A stretch of 64,000 nucleotides of DNA from Magnaporthiopsis rhizophila. Taxonomy: Eukaryota; Ascomycota; Sordariomycetes; Magnaporthales; Magnaporthaceae. The DNA is taken from the NCBI GenBank assembly GCA_003049465.1, contig PYSS01000077.1, positions 62,001-126,000 of the forward strand, read 5' to 3'. Of the stretch, positions 46,880-58,011 are shown piece by piece (position 1 is the stretch's first letter; every line of letters begins with the position of its first letter). Both the position numbers and the translations under genes were made by a program. The notes beneath the pieces were generated by a model. It saw nothing but the letters and a program-made list of their open reading frames with translations, had not been told where the DNA came from and did not search any database.

Positions 46880-49638
46880 GGCTGTGCTACTCCTAGCCGG
46901 CCGTGTGATGAGGAGGAGGAGAATGGATGGGATATTTCGAGCGCGGAATCGATCATCGGTGTGCCTCTGGCCCTCCCAATGATGGACGTCGAGGAGGACT
47001 AGGCAGGCTAGTCAGAACCGGATGGACGGCCTACTAGATACATATCTATCTCGAATGTGTCTTGCTTTGCTTGCTTGGCTTGGTCCAGACCATCACTCAC
47101 CTCCCAGGGCAACCGATGATTCTCCATCATCTCATCTTGCTGTGCTTCTCTTAGGGATCGCCAAGGGTTTAGATCTTAGTAGGGGCTCTTCTAATTGGGA
47201 TTGGGTCAGTACATGATGCAAGCACATAAAATCGTACAGGAAAAATGTATCGGGGGCCCAGCCCATTTGGTCGACACCTTTGCTTGCCTGCAAAACTGTT
47301 ACAGCATTCGGGGGAGTCCACATACTAACCACTGTGATCCTTGAGAGGTGTTCATTACGGCCACACCTTACCTTGTGCGACACCAGAGGTTGGACGAGCT
47401 CATTACTCGATTGGTCTCCCACGGGTATACAGGTAACCCCTGGTAGGATTGTCATGGGGGTATCCAATTAGCAGCCCCAAAACATTCCAGGCGGCACGAA
47501 CCAGATACGAAACAAGTACCTGGATTGCCGATAAGAACTAGGTGCATTAAAATGTTCCATTATCTGTCCGTTGATCGGTCAGGGGACGAACCATCTGTCT
47601 GCCGCGATCTGTGCATCGTATCGCCTTGGAACTCTGGACGAACACCCCCACCAGTTCTGTCGAGACCAAACTTTCTGTCCACGTGCATACCACAGTACCA
47701 GATGGGTGGTATGTAGAGTCAAGGTCTGATAAGTGTCACTCCAGCTGAGGATTGCTGCAATCGGCACCAAATAATAGAACCACGATGTGTTGTTTGGAGA
47801 ACAGAGTTCGATGAATATGCTTAAGGGGTGTATACCTGGGCACCTTACCTGCCGTGGGTACGCAAAGCTAGCATACCATATCCGGATGTCCCATGTTGCT
47901 TGCGCGATGTCGTGCTCCGTCTTCCGCTTTAGCAGCAACAAGGATAGATAAGCTTAAATTTGCTATCGTTTTAGGGTCTCGAAGGCTCCAAGGAGCGCTG
48001 ATTAAGGACGTGCCATAGAAACGTCGTGCCCTGTCTATTTCGTTCAAACAGACGGTTGACGCACGTAAATGGACGCTCAGGCATCATCATTCTCAGGCAT
48101 CATCATTAGCCAAAATGCTTATCCGCCCCACAGCAAAGTAGAAGCCCCCTAGCACGTCGCTGAATGGATACCCGGAAGTATCGCGGCCATCCCGCATCAA
48201 AAGAAACAATATTCGCCTTCGTGCGGACGAACCGTCCGTCGAACGCCGGGATTCGGGGTGATAGTGTGGGACGAACGGCGAGAATGTGGGCAGGGCGGGT
48301 GCCCTGCAGCCCGGAAGGTGCCTCCAGCTGATGCAAGGTATCCCATGTCTCAGTCTTGACCGAGTCGGCACTCTGTGTCGTTGCTCCCGTTCCGGGGGTT
48401 TGCATTAGCCTCGAACAAAACGAACACTTCTAAGTAACGGCTTCGGTCGCCAATATCGGAGGGAACTGGTGCTTGCAAATACACATAGGCAAACCCCAGG
48501 GCTATATCGCAGCCGCACGCCTCGTGCAGACGCATAACCATGGATGGGGACAGTGGCGCCGCCGTGGTGACCACGCTGTAGTATTCGCCAAATCCTCATC
48601 CATTCCTTGGCTCTGGGCCTGCTGCGTACATACACATGTGTCGTGGATTCCCAACTCGCGACGTCCACTTGGGTAACCCATGCAAGCAACAGCCTTATGC
48701 CGAAAAAAAAAGTCCTGCGTTGGAGCTGAATGGTTCGCGTCGTATCTGCTGGCGCCGCCCAGGATGTAATACCACTCATCCCATTCCCTTGGCATCGAAT
48801 GCTTACGACATCATCTCGAAAGCCATTGATCCGCGAGATTCAGCCAATGGACGGCCCCTCAGCCACTCCCAAAACGGGTCGACTTTTTCTCCTACTTTCC
48901 AGATGCTGCGGTATTGTCCGAGCGGAAAGTAACCGTTCGACAAACAGCTGCCAGTGTCGTACTGGAATTAAATAGACAAATATCTTATTCCGACGTATGT
49001 GCATCTGAAATTCCTCATCATTACCGAGCGTCCGCATTGCTGGGTCACATCGCGCTGCAAAGCTACAAAGCAGCCCTCCCCTTCCTGCGCTGGTCGCTGG
49101 CTTGATGGCCGAAAGGACAGCATATCGGCATCAGCAACGCTGCCTGCGGCCGAGCCAAGGTTTGGAAAAGGCGAAGGCTGGGGCTTGAGCGGCCTATGGA
49201 CACCAGAATTGTGTGAAACCGCAGGCGCAAAGCCCCGATTGGCTTACTAGCCTTGCGCGACTGTAACGAGATGGACCCAGATCAGCCGTCAGCAGCCACG
49301 CGTGAAAGGTCAGCAGCAATTGGCAATCCCACTATGTGTGGTCCCGAAATACCATGTCTGTGCCTCTGGAATGACTACGCCAGCGCCGCAACAACCTACA
49401 TAGATGCCTTGGTCCCGTAGTGCGTTCGGCCTCAGGGTCAATGTAGGTTAGGTATAAATTTGTTGATCGCCAGTACATCTCGGAGCCTCCATCATCCAGC
49501 GAAAAATTGCATATCATTCTCATTCCCTAGCGTTCAAACCACTCCAGTTTCGATCCCCGGAAAAGCACACCGAAAAACGCAAACACAGCGCAAGAAGCTC
49601 TTCCTTTTTTTTTTATTTATTTATTTTTATTTACCACC
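46880..49638. other. long gene-poor gap
   Basis: 2.76 kb with lower GC than the coding blocks. Several 60-125-residue frames on the minus strand (47.1-48.8 kb) show no recognisable motif and do not splice into a coherent protein by eye. A 16-bp tandem duplication lies at 48076-48107. Possibly decayed sequence. Confidence 0.45.
48076..48107 (+). repeat. 16-bp perfect tandem duplication
   Basis: CTCAGGCATCATCATT occurs twice head to tail with no mismatch. Confidence 0.9.
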
Positions 49639-50310
49639 ATGCAGGCCAAAACCACCTCCGCCGTTTTCCTGGCCTTGCTGCCACTTCTGGTGTCGGCAGT
49701 CCCTTTGGCCAACATGGCCCCAACCGGCCATGTCTACCCTGGGGTAAGTCCTCCAAAAAATCACCTGTGCTCATCCAACAACACACGACGACCGTTGATC
49801 CTTCCGTCTTGCTAACCAGAAACCTTCTACTAAACAGACTTGCCACAAAAGTGCAAACGGCAAGTCGGTGTGCCGCCCCAAGGATCCACAGGTGCTCTCG
49901 GTCTCCAGGACGTCGCGGGTCGGCATCATGCCCTCCCTTCCCCAGAGGCGGTCCGACCCCGTTTGCCACGATCCGGTAAGTGACCTCGAGACTCACGGGC
50001 TGCCCGATGGTCAGTGGAGAGACTACTAACAGCAGAATGTATTTCTGGTGTCCAGTGCCCGGAGGGTGCAGACTGCATCGTCCAAAAGTCGACGAGCCTT
50101 AGGCCCGGGCTGATGTGCGCCGGCCTAAACTGCCCAAGCGGGGTGACCACTTCGTTCACGTGCAAGTCCAAGCCCGAGGATGTCAAGCAGGCGCAGACGA
50201 AGGTGGAGAACAAGCAGCCGCCTGCCGACAAGGCCACACCGGCCAAGACTGAAGGAGGACAGGAGGGGCAGAAGACCGGCGAGGCGCCTGCAGCACAGAC
50301 AACCAAGTGA
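49639..50310 (+). CDS. small secreted cysteine-rich protein
   Basis: Three exons: 49639-49743, 49838-49975 and 50056-50310 (165 residues), introns 94 and 80 nt, all phase 0. The signal peptide is MQAKTTSAVFLALLPLLVSA. The mature part has seven Cys (HK after TC; SVCRPKD; PVCHDP; CPEGADCIVQ; MCAGLNCPSG; FTCKSKP gives the last), clustered in residues 36-130, with a short basic stretch (LPQRRSDP) that could be a KEX2-type cleavage site. The last 45 residues are Lys/Glu/Pro/Gln-rich and likely disordered. A 5' AT-rich leader with TTTATTTATT repeats precedes the ATG. No family recognised; effector-like by size and Cys content only. Confidence 0.78.
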
Positions 50311-50823
50311 GCAGATGATCTCACCAAGTTTGGGCTGACGATCGACGTGTGATATTACGAGACGACGGCCGGGTTTTTGCTTGCTTGCTTGCTTATCTGG
50401 CGTTATGGCGTTCTGTGTTTGTTGGGAGGCGGGTTAGCGAGGCGTTCAATGGATTGGTATTCTCCACACCGGCGGAGTTTGCTACCGTGAATTTGCCGTG
50501 ACGATACTGTACTATGTTTGCTTGTGTCTCTTCCCGATCCCAAGAAAGGCCGGAGAAGCGGGCGTCGAAAGGGCAGGCTTCGACGGAGCATCTTGCAAAC
50601 CTCACGTAGCCCGTGTTGTCATGGTGCCGCCCAGACATCGTTCTCGGGCGCATCTGCGAGCGTGGTGTTTCCCTGCCGTCCCAAGGTCTCGTGCTAGGCC
50701 ACGTTGCTGTTAAGCATAACTTACAGCAGCGCCCCTGAGTCGTCAGCTCCCACAACGTCCACCCCACCAGGAGACTCGAGCCCAAGGGCAGCACCCCCAC
50801 GATGATGACTCGAGAACAAGAAA
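50311..50823. other. intergenic
   Basis: 513 bp after the small secreted protein. Contains a GCTT-type short repeat at about 50379-50396 in the 3' UTR. No gene. Confidence 0.55.
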
Positions 50824-50897
50824 GGTCGGATGGTGTAGTTGGTTATCACGTGAGCTTAACACGCTCAAGGTCCTCAGTTCGATCCTGGGTTCGATCA
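50824..50897 (+). tRNA. tRNA-Val (anticodon AAC)
   Basis: 74 nt fold as a full cloverleaf. The acceptor stem is GGTCGGA with TTCGATC (two G-T pairs), the D-stem GTG/CAC with loop TAGTTGGTTAT, the anticodon stem TGAGC/GCTCA with loop TTAACAC (anticodon AAC at 50858-50860, read as IAC). The variable loop is AGGTC, the T-stem CTCAG/CTGGG with loop TTCGATC, and the discriminator is A. There is no intron. A six-T Pol III terminator follows at 50914-50919. CCA is not encoded, as usual for eukaryotes. Confidence 0.95.
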
Positions 50898-50913
50898 TCC
50901 TATGCATGTTCTC

Positions 50914-50919
50914 TTTTTT
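50914..50919 (+). terminator. Pol III terminator of tRNA-Val
   Basis: Run of six T starting 17 nt after the tRNA 3' end. Confidence 0.8.
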
Positions 50920-50995
50920 GTGCGAAAAAATCTGTTGCTTGCCTGTCTAGACGCCTGTGTACGTTCTCCTTTTCCTGCACTCTAGAAAGCCAAAA

Positions 50996-50998
<3 letters not shown>

Positions 50999-51047
<49 letters not shown>

Positions 51048-51070
51048 NTTTTTTTTTTTTTTTTTTTTTT
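50999..51070 (+). repeat. 72-nt T homopolymer containing an N
   Basis: T run with one undetermined base at 51048. Flanked by related sequence: TTGCCTGTC...AGACGCCTGTGT before (about 50938-50960) and TTGCCTGTC...GAGACGGCTGTGT after (about 51074-51099). It marks either a collapsed assembly point or a tail-like insertion. Confidence 0.9.
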
Positions 51071-51230
51071 GCGTTGCCTGTCGTGTCGAGACGGCTGTGT
51101 GAAAAAAAGCCGTCAAACCATACAAAAAGGACTACCAACTCCCACTTAAAACCTTCCTGAATGAACTAAACGATCATTTCCTTTTTTTTGCTTCTTCAAA
51201 TCGCCAACCGCCAAAAGCTTCCTCACAAGC

Positions 51231-52471
51231 TTACGGGCAAGTACCGCCCTTGAGGTGGGCGTGGATGCCCGTGGCGTTGGCCACGGTCGAGGCTCCCCGG
51301 TAGGGGGACAGCAAGCTGCAGACGGGCTTGGCGGCGTCGGAGAGACTGGCGGCGTAGCAGTTGGAGCGGGCGGCGCAGGCGTCCATGCAGCCCTCGATGG
51401 TGGTGGCGGAGTTGGTACCGAGCATCGTGCCGGCCGCCTGCTTGCCCGAGCAGTCGATGAGGAAGCGCTTGCCGCCGCGGGTGGTGCACTTGTTCTTGTC
51501 CGACGGGCACGAGATGGCCCTGTTCAACGTCGCCTGGAGGGAGCCGGAGCAGGTCTCGCCGGGGCAGCCTCGCACTGGCCGAACTTGGACTGGCAGCCCC
51601 AGTCGCGGAAGGCCGGGGTCGAGCCGCACTTGTTGTCGATGGAGCTGTTATCAGTGTGGGGAGGGAGGTTAGCGTCGCCCGGGGCGTACGGCGAGGGAGG
51701 TTGGGGACTACTTCTTCTCGAGGTAGCGGACTTACCGGCGCTGGTCCTTGGGGCGGACAAGGCCGTTCTTTCCGCAGTTGCCGTCGGTCGATATCTTGCT
51801 GGCGGCGCCGGAAGCGGAGGGAGCTTCGGCGGCGAGGGAGCTGGGCTTGGAATCGGCGGACGGCGAAACGCTCGGCTTGGTTGGGGGGTCGGCGGCCGGA
51901 GAGACGCTCGGCTTGGAGGCGTCCGAGGCGGCGGCATCAGGCGCTGAGACACTCGGCTTGTTCCCGCCGCCGGCGCCGTTACCGCTGCTGTTGCCGTTTC
52001 CGATGCCGGGATTGCAAGTGCCGAACTTGGTGTTGCGGCCCTCGCCGCAGTGCAGGATGGACGTGCCGCAGTAGCCGTAGGAGCTGCAGCAGTCGCCAAA
52101 CTCGGAGCCCTTGCAGCTGTAGTTGTTCGGGCCGCCGCAGGTGCCGTTCTGGCTGACGTTTTCCGACCCGGCCGCGACGTCGTCGCACTTGCCGAAGGCC
52201 TTCTGGCAGCCATTGACGCAGAAGGCTTTGCCGGACCCGCTGTTGGGTACGCGCGTGTGCGTGTTAGCGAGGATGGCGTGGGGCAGCCGGTTTAAACAAG
52301 CAAGCGAGGAGGTGCTGTGACGACTTACCACTACCTGTAGCTGCTGCAGCACTTGAACTTGGCCGTCTCGGGGCAGGTGTACTTCTTGTCTCCGCCGCAG
52401 GTGTAGTCGGGCGAAACGATAGCGCTCGCGACGGCCGCGAGGGCAGCAAGGGCCAAGAGCCTGACGGTCAT
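51231..52471 (-). CDS. secreted chitin-binding (hevein-type) protein with apparent 1-nt frameshift
   Basis: Exons 52335-52471, 51736-52239 and 51231-51644. The signal peptide is MTVRLLALAALAAVASA. A type-1 chitin-binding (hevein-like) domain has the order CGGPNNYSCKGSEFGDCCSSYGYCGTS...CGEG; a second Cys cluster precedes it (TCGGDKKYTCPETAKFKCCSS, then AFCVNGCQKAFGKC). A Ser/Pro/Ala linker follows, with repeats of the KPSVSP type, then a C-terminal Cys-rich module (CPSDKNKCTTRGGKRFLIDC, ATTIEGCMDACAARSNC, VCSLLSPY). The third exon starts in the frame reading RSIDNKCGSTPAFRDWGCQSKFGQCE; the C-terminal module lies in another frame, with the switch at about 51555-51562 and no room for an intron. 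So a single-base loss, real or from sequencing, breaks the gene. Confidence 0.72.
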
Positions 52472-53653
52472 TTTCAGGCAGGGGGTTGGACCGAGATGAA
52501 GAGTAAAAGTGTTTCTAGGAGGACAAGCTCGGGGTGGGGAAAAGGGGCTGGAAAGCGGTGTTCAAGAAGGAGTTGACCAGGCTTGCAAGAGCAGACTCGT
52601 CTCGAGGAGAAGAGAAAGATTGCCTGTGTGAGGAAAGGGGTATTATGATCCGGAACAGCAGGACGCATGGCATCTCATTAATAGAGATATCTTCCCGCCG
52701 CAATTCCGCTTCGCAACATAGACGAAGATCCTCTCCCGTGATCCGCTAGGCTGGCTTGACACTTGCACCATCGGTAGTCGGCCCGGGGAAATAAGCCCCA
52801 AGTCAAAGCACACGAGCCGGTGACGCCTGCCGAGATGCCGCTTGTGGGGGCTAAAAAAACGCCCACGCAGGCGCCGGTCTTTCTGGGGATCGCGCCCATA
52901 TTTTCCCCGAGAGCGGATCGGCCCTACCGCCTTGCACACACACCGAGAGGATGGTGTTAGCGTCGGAAAGGATCAATGGCAGTGTGAACTAAAATGGATG
53001 GGGGCGGAAACAGACCCGACATCCGGATTTGCCACCCTGAGGCTTGCTTGGACCGAGTTTATCGATAATAATCTGCTCGACAGTGGCGCATGCCGTCCCT
53101 CAAGAGGCGTCGAGGGTAGTCGAGGGTCGAGAACGAGGAAGACCCTGCCCGGTCTAGATCCCCAGAAGCCACTCGCGTAATGGCAGCGCGACATGGTTGG
53201 CCCCTTACTAGCCGGCGGAAGGAAGCTACCTTGAGCCCTTGGAGCATCAGAATCGGCGCGACTCGACTTGGGAGTGTGTGGACGGCCACGGTCGCGGGCC
53301 CCGGCGCTATTTACAGAAGGAAACTATATCCATGACCGGCCGGCTCAGCCAGCCCGGGGTAACTTCCGTCGTATCTGGCATATCACAGAGTTCGTTTCGA
53401 CTTGTTATCCGAAGCATCACCCAAGGCCTAGAATCTCGCCGTCTCGTCGAAAATGGCAGGCTGGAGACTGGCCATGGGCGGAAAGATGTCGCAGCCGGAA
53501 GCAAGCGATACAAGGGGAGCGAAGAGGCAGCGTGTAAGGGAATGACCAGTAATGGAAAGATGGCATTGAGATCATCGCACCGGCACCCTGTTTCCTCTTT
53601 GCCTTCGATTCTAAAGAACGCCTTCTATATGCTAGGTACTGGGACTCCTTATC
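52472..53653. other. intergenic, no supportable gene
   Basis: 1.18 kb between two minus-strand genes. Short frames only, no motif. Promoter of the chitin-binding protein at the left. Confidence 0.5.
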
Positions 53654-54784
53654 CTACAAGGCTGCTACAAGCAACCCAATCGCAGACGCCTGGGCGCTCA
53701 TCGACGTCCCGTTGAACGGCCCTGCCCACCTCAGCCCGTAGCTGTGCGAGTCGTCGCGGCCGCTCCGCGACGCGGTCTGGGCGTTCCGTCGCAGGAACGC
53801 GCGGTACGGGTTCCCGTCCAGGGCCCTGTCCAGCTCGGCCAGGTTGCGGGCAAAGATGCCCTTGAAGGTCGACTGGTCGGCGTTGCAGTAGTCGCCGCGG
53901 TCGACCTCGCACGACTCCCTGAGCATGCCGTCGCTGCGCATCAGCTCGGGGCTGCGCATGACGGCGTCGGCCACGGCCCTGGCCGGCCCGAGGTAGGCCC
54001 TGTCGCCCGAGGCGCGACTCAGCTCGACCAGCGCCCCGATGACGGCGCCCTGGTTGTACGTCCAGGTCATTTGGCCGTTGTTGCGGCAGAAGGCGTTGAT
54101 GCCGTCGTTGACGAGCCCCTGGGCGTTGATCATGCCCGACCGCCGGAACCACTCCCAGCCCTCGGTCGCGCTCCGCAGGTATTGCGGCTCCGTCGGGTCG
54201 CGCACGGCGAGCGACGCGGCCAGCTTGGTGTAGAGCGCGTTGCTGATGGCGTTCTTGTACCGCTCGCGCGCCGGGTTCAGCTCCTGGATGACGCCGCCGC
54301 CGCACGTCAGGGGGTCCCAGTAGCTCCGGATGTACTCAAAGTCCAGCGCGGCCACGTCCAGGAACTGCCGCTCGCCCGTGATGTCGTACATGCGCACCAG
54401 CGCCAGCGCCCACCAGGCCGTGTCGTCGGTCGAGCCGGCGCGGAACAGGCCGCCGCCCTGCGGCCACGACGGCAGCACGCCCCTGTTGAGGTTGATGATG
54501 TTGCGCGCCTGCGCCAGGTACTCGCGGCTGCCCGTCGTGTTCATGTAGTCGAGCACGCTCTGCAGCGCGTTGCCCGTCAGCCACCACGGGTCCGACGGCG
54601 ACCAGACCCCCTGCACCTCGCTGTAGTAGCGGCTGTTGAGCCGGTCGATGGCCGACTTGGGCGTCTCCTTCGCGACGGCCTCCGCGTCGTCGCGGGGCGG
54701 CTGTTGCTGCGGCGCGGCGGCCGCGAGGGCTGTGAAGCCCGCGCACAGGGGCAAAAGGAGCTTGACGAGAGCGATGTGTCGCAT
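53654..54784 (-). CDS. secreted glycoside hydrolase family 76 (alpha-1,6-mannanase-like)
   Basis: Single exon, 376 residues. ATG 54784 gives a signal peptide (HIALVKLLLPLCAGFTALAAAA); the frame stays open further upstream but without sense. GH76 enzymes cut alpha-1,6-mannan backbones and the fungal Dfg5/Dcw1 group transfers GPI-mannoproteins to the wall. The catalytic pair is the Asp-Asp of GSTDDTAWW (residues 120-121). Other family features are YYSEVQGVWSPSDPWWLTGNALQ, CGGGVIQELNPARERYKNAISNAL, WEWFRRSGMIN and NNGQMTWTYNQGAVIGALVEL. The C-terminus is short (SAIGLLVAAL) with no clear GPI signal, so a freely secreted enzyme is more likely than a Dfg5 orthologue. Confidence 0.93.
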   Translation of the reverse strand: MRHIALVKLLLPLCAGFTALAAAAPQQQPPRDDAEAVAKETPKSAIDRLNSRYYSEVQGVWSPSDPWWLTGNALQSVLDYMNTTGSREYLAQARNIINLNRGVLPSWPQGGGLFRAGSTDDTAWWALALVRMYDITGERQFLDVAALDFEYIRSYWDPLTCGGGVIQELNPARERYKNAISNALYTKLAASLAVRDPTEPQYLRSATEGWEWFRRSGMINAQGLVNDGINAFCRNNGQMTWTYNQGAVIGALVELSRASGDRAYLGPARAVADAVMRSPELMRSDGMLRESCEVDRGDYCNADQSTFKGIFARNLAELDRALDGNPYRAFLRRNAQTASRSGRDDSHSYGLRWAGPFNGTSMSAQASAIGLLVAAL

Positions 54785-55309
54785 TGCGGTGGTGAAAGAA
54801 AGCGAGGGATTACTGGGTCCCACCAAGACCGCAGGTCGGGGTGACCTGTCGAGGCCTCCACTTTTGATGCCCTCATAATCGAGTCTAGCTGTGTGCTGCA
54901 AGTCCGGGTGTCTGCAGTGTCGGACTCCTCGTCCCTCCGTCGGGCAAGTACGTCCGCCGTGCTGTCTGGCTGGCGATTTGTCCGAAAACGATGCGTTCAC
55001 ACCGCATATGCCCGTGAAACCGTATCCTCGGCACGGTCATCGTTGCGTCCTAGTTCCGGCCCCAAAACATCTCCTCCCGATAGCGCAGGCATAGTCACGA
55101 TTATTAGCAACGGAACTGTTTTTAACCCGCAAAGGCCCGAGCCACGAGTCTGCAGTCGGATCCGATATTTTGGGACGATCAGTCAGCTTCTCGCCGCTTC
55201 CAGCTCTTTCGTCCGTGCCCCTGCACACGGGTAGGTCGTCGACACCCGACACTTACGTATGTCCTTGACGGTAGGTAAGATCAATGACGCGGCGTGCGAG
55301 GACTCGGCC
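54785..55309. other. intergenic
   Basis: 525 bp, promoter of the GH76 gene and 3' side of the HET gene, both minus strand. No gene recognised. Confidence 0.55.
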
Positions 55310-57800
55310 TCACACGAGAATAATCTCTCGGGGTGCGGTGGGCATTGCCGCCGCGGTGCTCTGGGCATGACCGCGAATTTGGTAGGCAACCCCGAGGCGT
55401 TTGTAGCAGGGAAGCTCGGGGCTTTGACCTTCAAGCTGAGGGGGCCTCGCTACTACCTCTACGGCCAGTGATATGTCTATCTCCCCCTTTGTGCGGCCAC
55501 GAAGGGTCGAGTGGCTGTTTAGCTGGACTCGCCCAATGTGAATCAGCTCGCAGTCGATTGGGGTGGAGCTGGGGTCGTCGAAAACCAGAAAGCCACGTGA
55601 ACTGGTCATAGCGTGGCATTCGGCTTTCTCGACGGAAAAGCCATATCTGTAGCCTCCTTTATGGTCAAACATTTGGATCTCATTTGGAGTTAAAACAAGT
55701 GGTGACCGAGTAGCCTTGCCCATCGACGAGGAGAAAATCAAGGCAGATCGGTGGTGACTGTCGTCGTGCCCGAACTTGAGAATTCTGATATCCTTTGCTC
55801 CCAAGTGGCTAGAAGTTGTATGGTTGGAGATGGGGTCAGGGTTGATGGGCCCTTCCCAATGTGCCCAGCTCCAACTTGAGGCTACGGAGGGTGGTGCATG
55901 TGGTCAGTAGTTAGAAAGTCCAGCTGTTGTTTCGACAGCCAGCCCCTGGTTGTTCAAGAGGCACTGATGATCAGGCAGCTCTAGATGTGTGAAAAAAGTG
56001 ACAATGTAGAGCCAAGCTTACCACGTTCCAGGGGGCTGACACCTGTAGGAGCTCGGAGCTTTCCTTCGAGGTTGTTTGCTATCCACAGCAGGGACTGCGG
56101 AAACGTATCCACAAAGAGTCCTGCCACGTAACTGCGTCGGTAGATTTGCTCGGCCTCTCGAGCGATGGAAGCGAGGGCCGGAAGCCGATCCGAAGAATAG
56201 CTGATGCCCGCACGGGTGTATGATGCGAGGAAGACGCACCACGTGTGCTTCAAATGTTTGAGTCCCTTCCAGCGGCCGTCCCTCTCTCTGACCCCTCTCG
56301 CCGCCATCGACTCCAGCCACGGGAAGTTTTGACCGGCCATGAATGTTTGGCACTGCCAGTAGACTTGACTTTTAGAGAAATAGACAATCCTGCGCGAGAA
56401 GAAGCGCTCTTGGAACACCCAGGCTCGAGTCTCCCACCGGCTATTCTGTAAATCGGCGTAAAGATTCGAGTGTCCGGCGCCAAGCCCCACGGGCATGCCG
56501 CCATGACGCCTGTGAAATGGAACGACAAGCATGCCCCCCAGGTATCGGCCGGAAAAAACGCAGGGTGCTCGGGCTTCATAGGGATGAGGCAACGCCTCGC
56601 CCTTGACGACCTCAGAATTTTGTAGGTAGCAACCTTCTTCGCCGCTGGAGGCCGCGGCAGCGGCGATCGTCAAGGCCGCGTTGGCATATATCGAGCCCAT
56701 GATGAGAGCGTGTTGTTTCCAGTCGGCCTTGTCGTCCTGGACAATGCAAATGGCATCAACCCACAGGTATTTGAGACCTATGCGGCGTGTGATATCAATG
56801 GCTTGCCGGATTGTAAGGCAAAGTTGTTCCACAGGGATTTCTTGAAGGAGAGACTGATGGTTGGATCTTGTCGTGCTCAGAAAATTGGCGTCTCCCCAGC
56901 AGTAGCTCAGCGCGCAAAAGGGCTCTTGGAAGATGTGTGATTCCACCAACCGGACCAGGCTGTTGTCTGGCGAGATTTCTATCAGCCGTATTGGCATCTC
57001 ATAATCTCGCGTTGTCTTGCATGCTTCATGGCTTAAAGTGCACACATCCAGCCAGGATCTTATGGCGCGCATGGTCTCTTCGGAATGCGGAGGGGTCGGG
57101 GCGCGGCTTGGGATGACATGAGATATTTCATCTTCTGCGTTTATTTTCAGTCGAGTTATTCAAAGCCCTGAGAGAAAAGTTTCAAAGGTCAAACGGGATT
57201 CGAAATACCTGGCTTGGCATCTCGGAGATATAGGTTGAGAATTCCAGCAAGGAGATATTCGGGTATGCTGGAATCGGATGTCAGCTCGGCGAGAATTTCA
57301 ACAGCAAAGCCGGGATTTTTGGCATCACATATGGAGTTCTGTCGCCAGCTCTCATCGCCAAACCAGGTGAAACCGTCTCCATCGACGCCACGGAGTCTAA
57401 GGAGGACTCTGGTGTTGCCTGGAAGATTTGAGTAGAATTCCATCAGAGATTCTGGAGGGAAGTCCATAAGGGGCCGGAGACCGGCCTCTCTGTAGTCTTT
57501 GATCGCCTGGTCCATGACGCAACACATGTCGCATATCTCACGATTCTTGTGAATACCGCCAAGGCCGTGGCTCAGGATGATTCCGCCGTGGTCGCCTCTT
57601 GAATCGAGTTGCCGTAAGTGTTCCATGTCTATCTGCACACATGTTCCACAAAGCTGGTAGCCGGGAAGGCCCAGAGAGCTGGGCTTGTGCCAAGACGAGT
57701 GTCCAGGTCGGTCGGACTCAATGGCATGAGTGGCACGAACTGGCACGATACCATAGCGACCGTACCTTGGCGAGGTGAGGAACTTGCGAGCTTCTTCCAT
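55310..57800 (-). CDS. HET-domain protein with N-terminal Cys-bearing extension
   Basis: Three exons: 57209-57800, 56022-57134 and 55310-55881 (758 residues), introns 74 and 140 nt, phases 1 and 1. The N-terminal 197 residues include LCGTCVQIDMEHLRQLD and ICDMCCVMDQAIKDY, the CxxC layout often preceding HET domains. The HET domain runs from about residue 268: FCALSYCWGD, LCLTIRQAIDITRRIG, YLWVDAICIVQDD, IYANAALTIAA. Downstream are NSRWETRAWVFQERFFSRRIVYFS and, across the last intron, SPLERASSWSWAHWEGPI, the typical HET C-terminal block. Presumed role: allorecognition or cell-death trigger. It is the last intact gene before the UbiA relic and the RIP-affected DNA. Confidence 0.88.
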
Positions 57801-58011
57801 CTGCTGGGTTCAAAGTTGATACTTGAAGGAATTAGCGGTGTCGAAAAAGATTGTTGGATGTTGGGTTTAGGTTTGAGAAACGCGGGGTCATGAAAGATCA
57901 AGTCTGGTTTTGATTGGACGGCCCACTTCCCGGCCTGGAAGTGGGGTAACTTGGCTAATTTTTCACAGGTTCTCCTGCCCCTTTCTCTCGGCATCACCCC
58001 AACGAGCTGCT

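Noticed and set aside
47132..48795. Series of 70-125-codon minus-strand frames
   Set aside because: No recognisable motif and no coherent spliced model; reported only as a gene-poor gap.
53744..54844. 366-codon plus-strand frame over GH76
   Set aside because: Antisense artefact rich in Arg/Val/His; GH76 is intact on the other strand.
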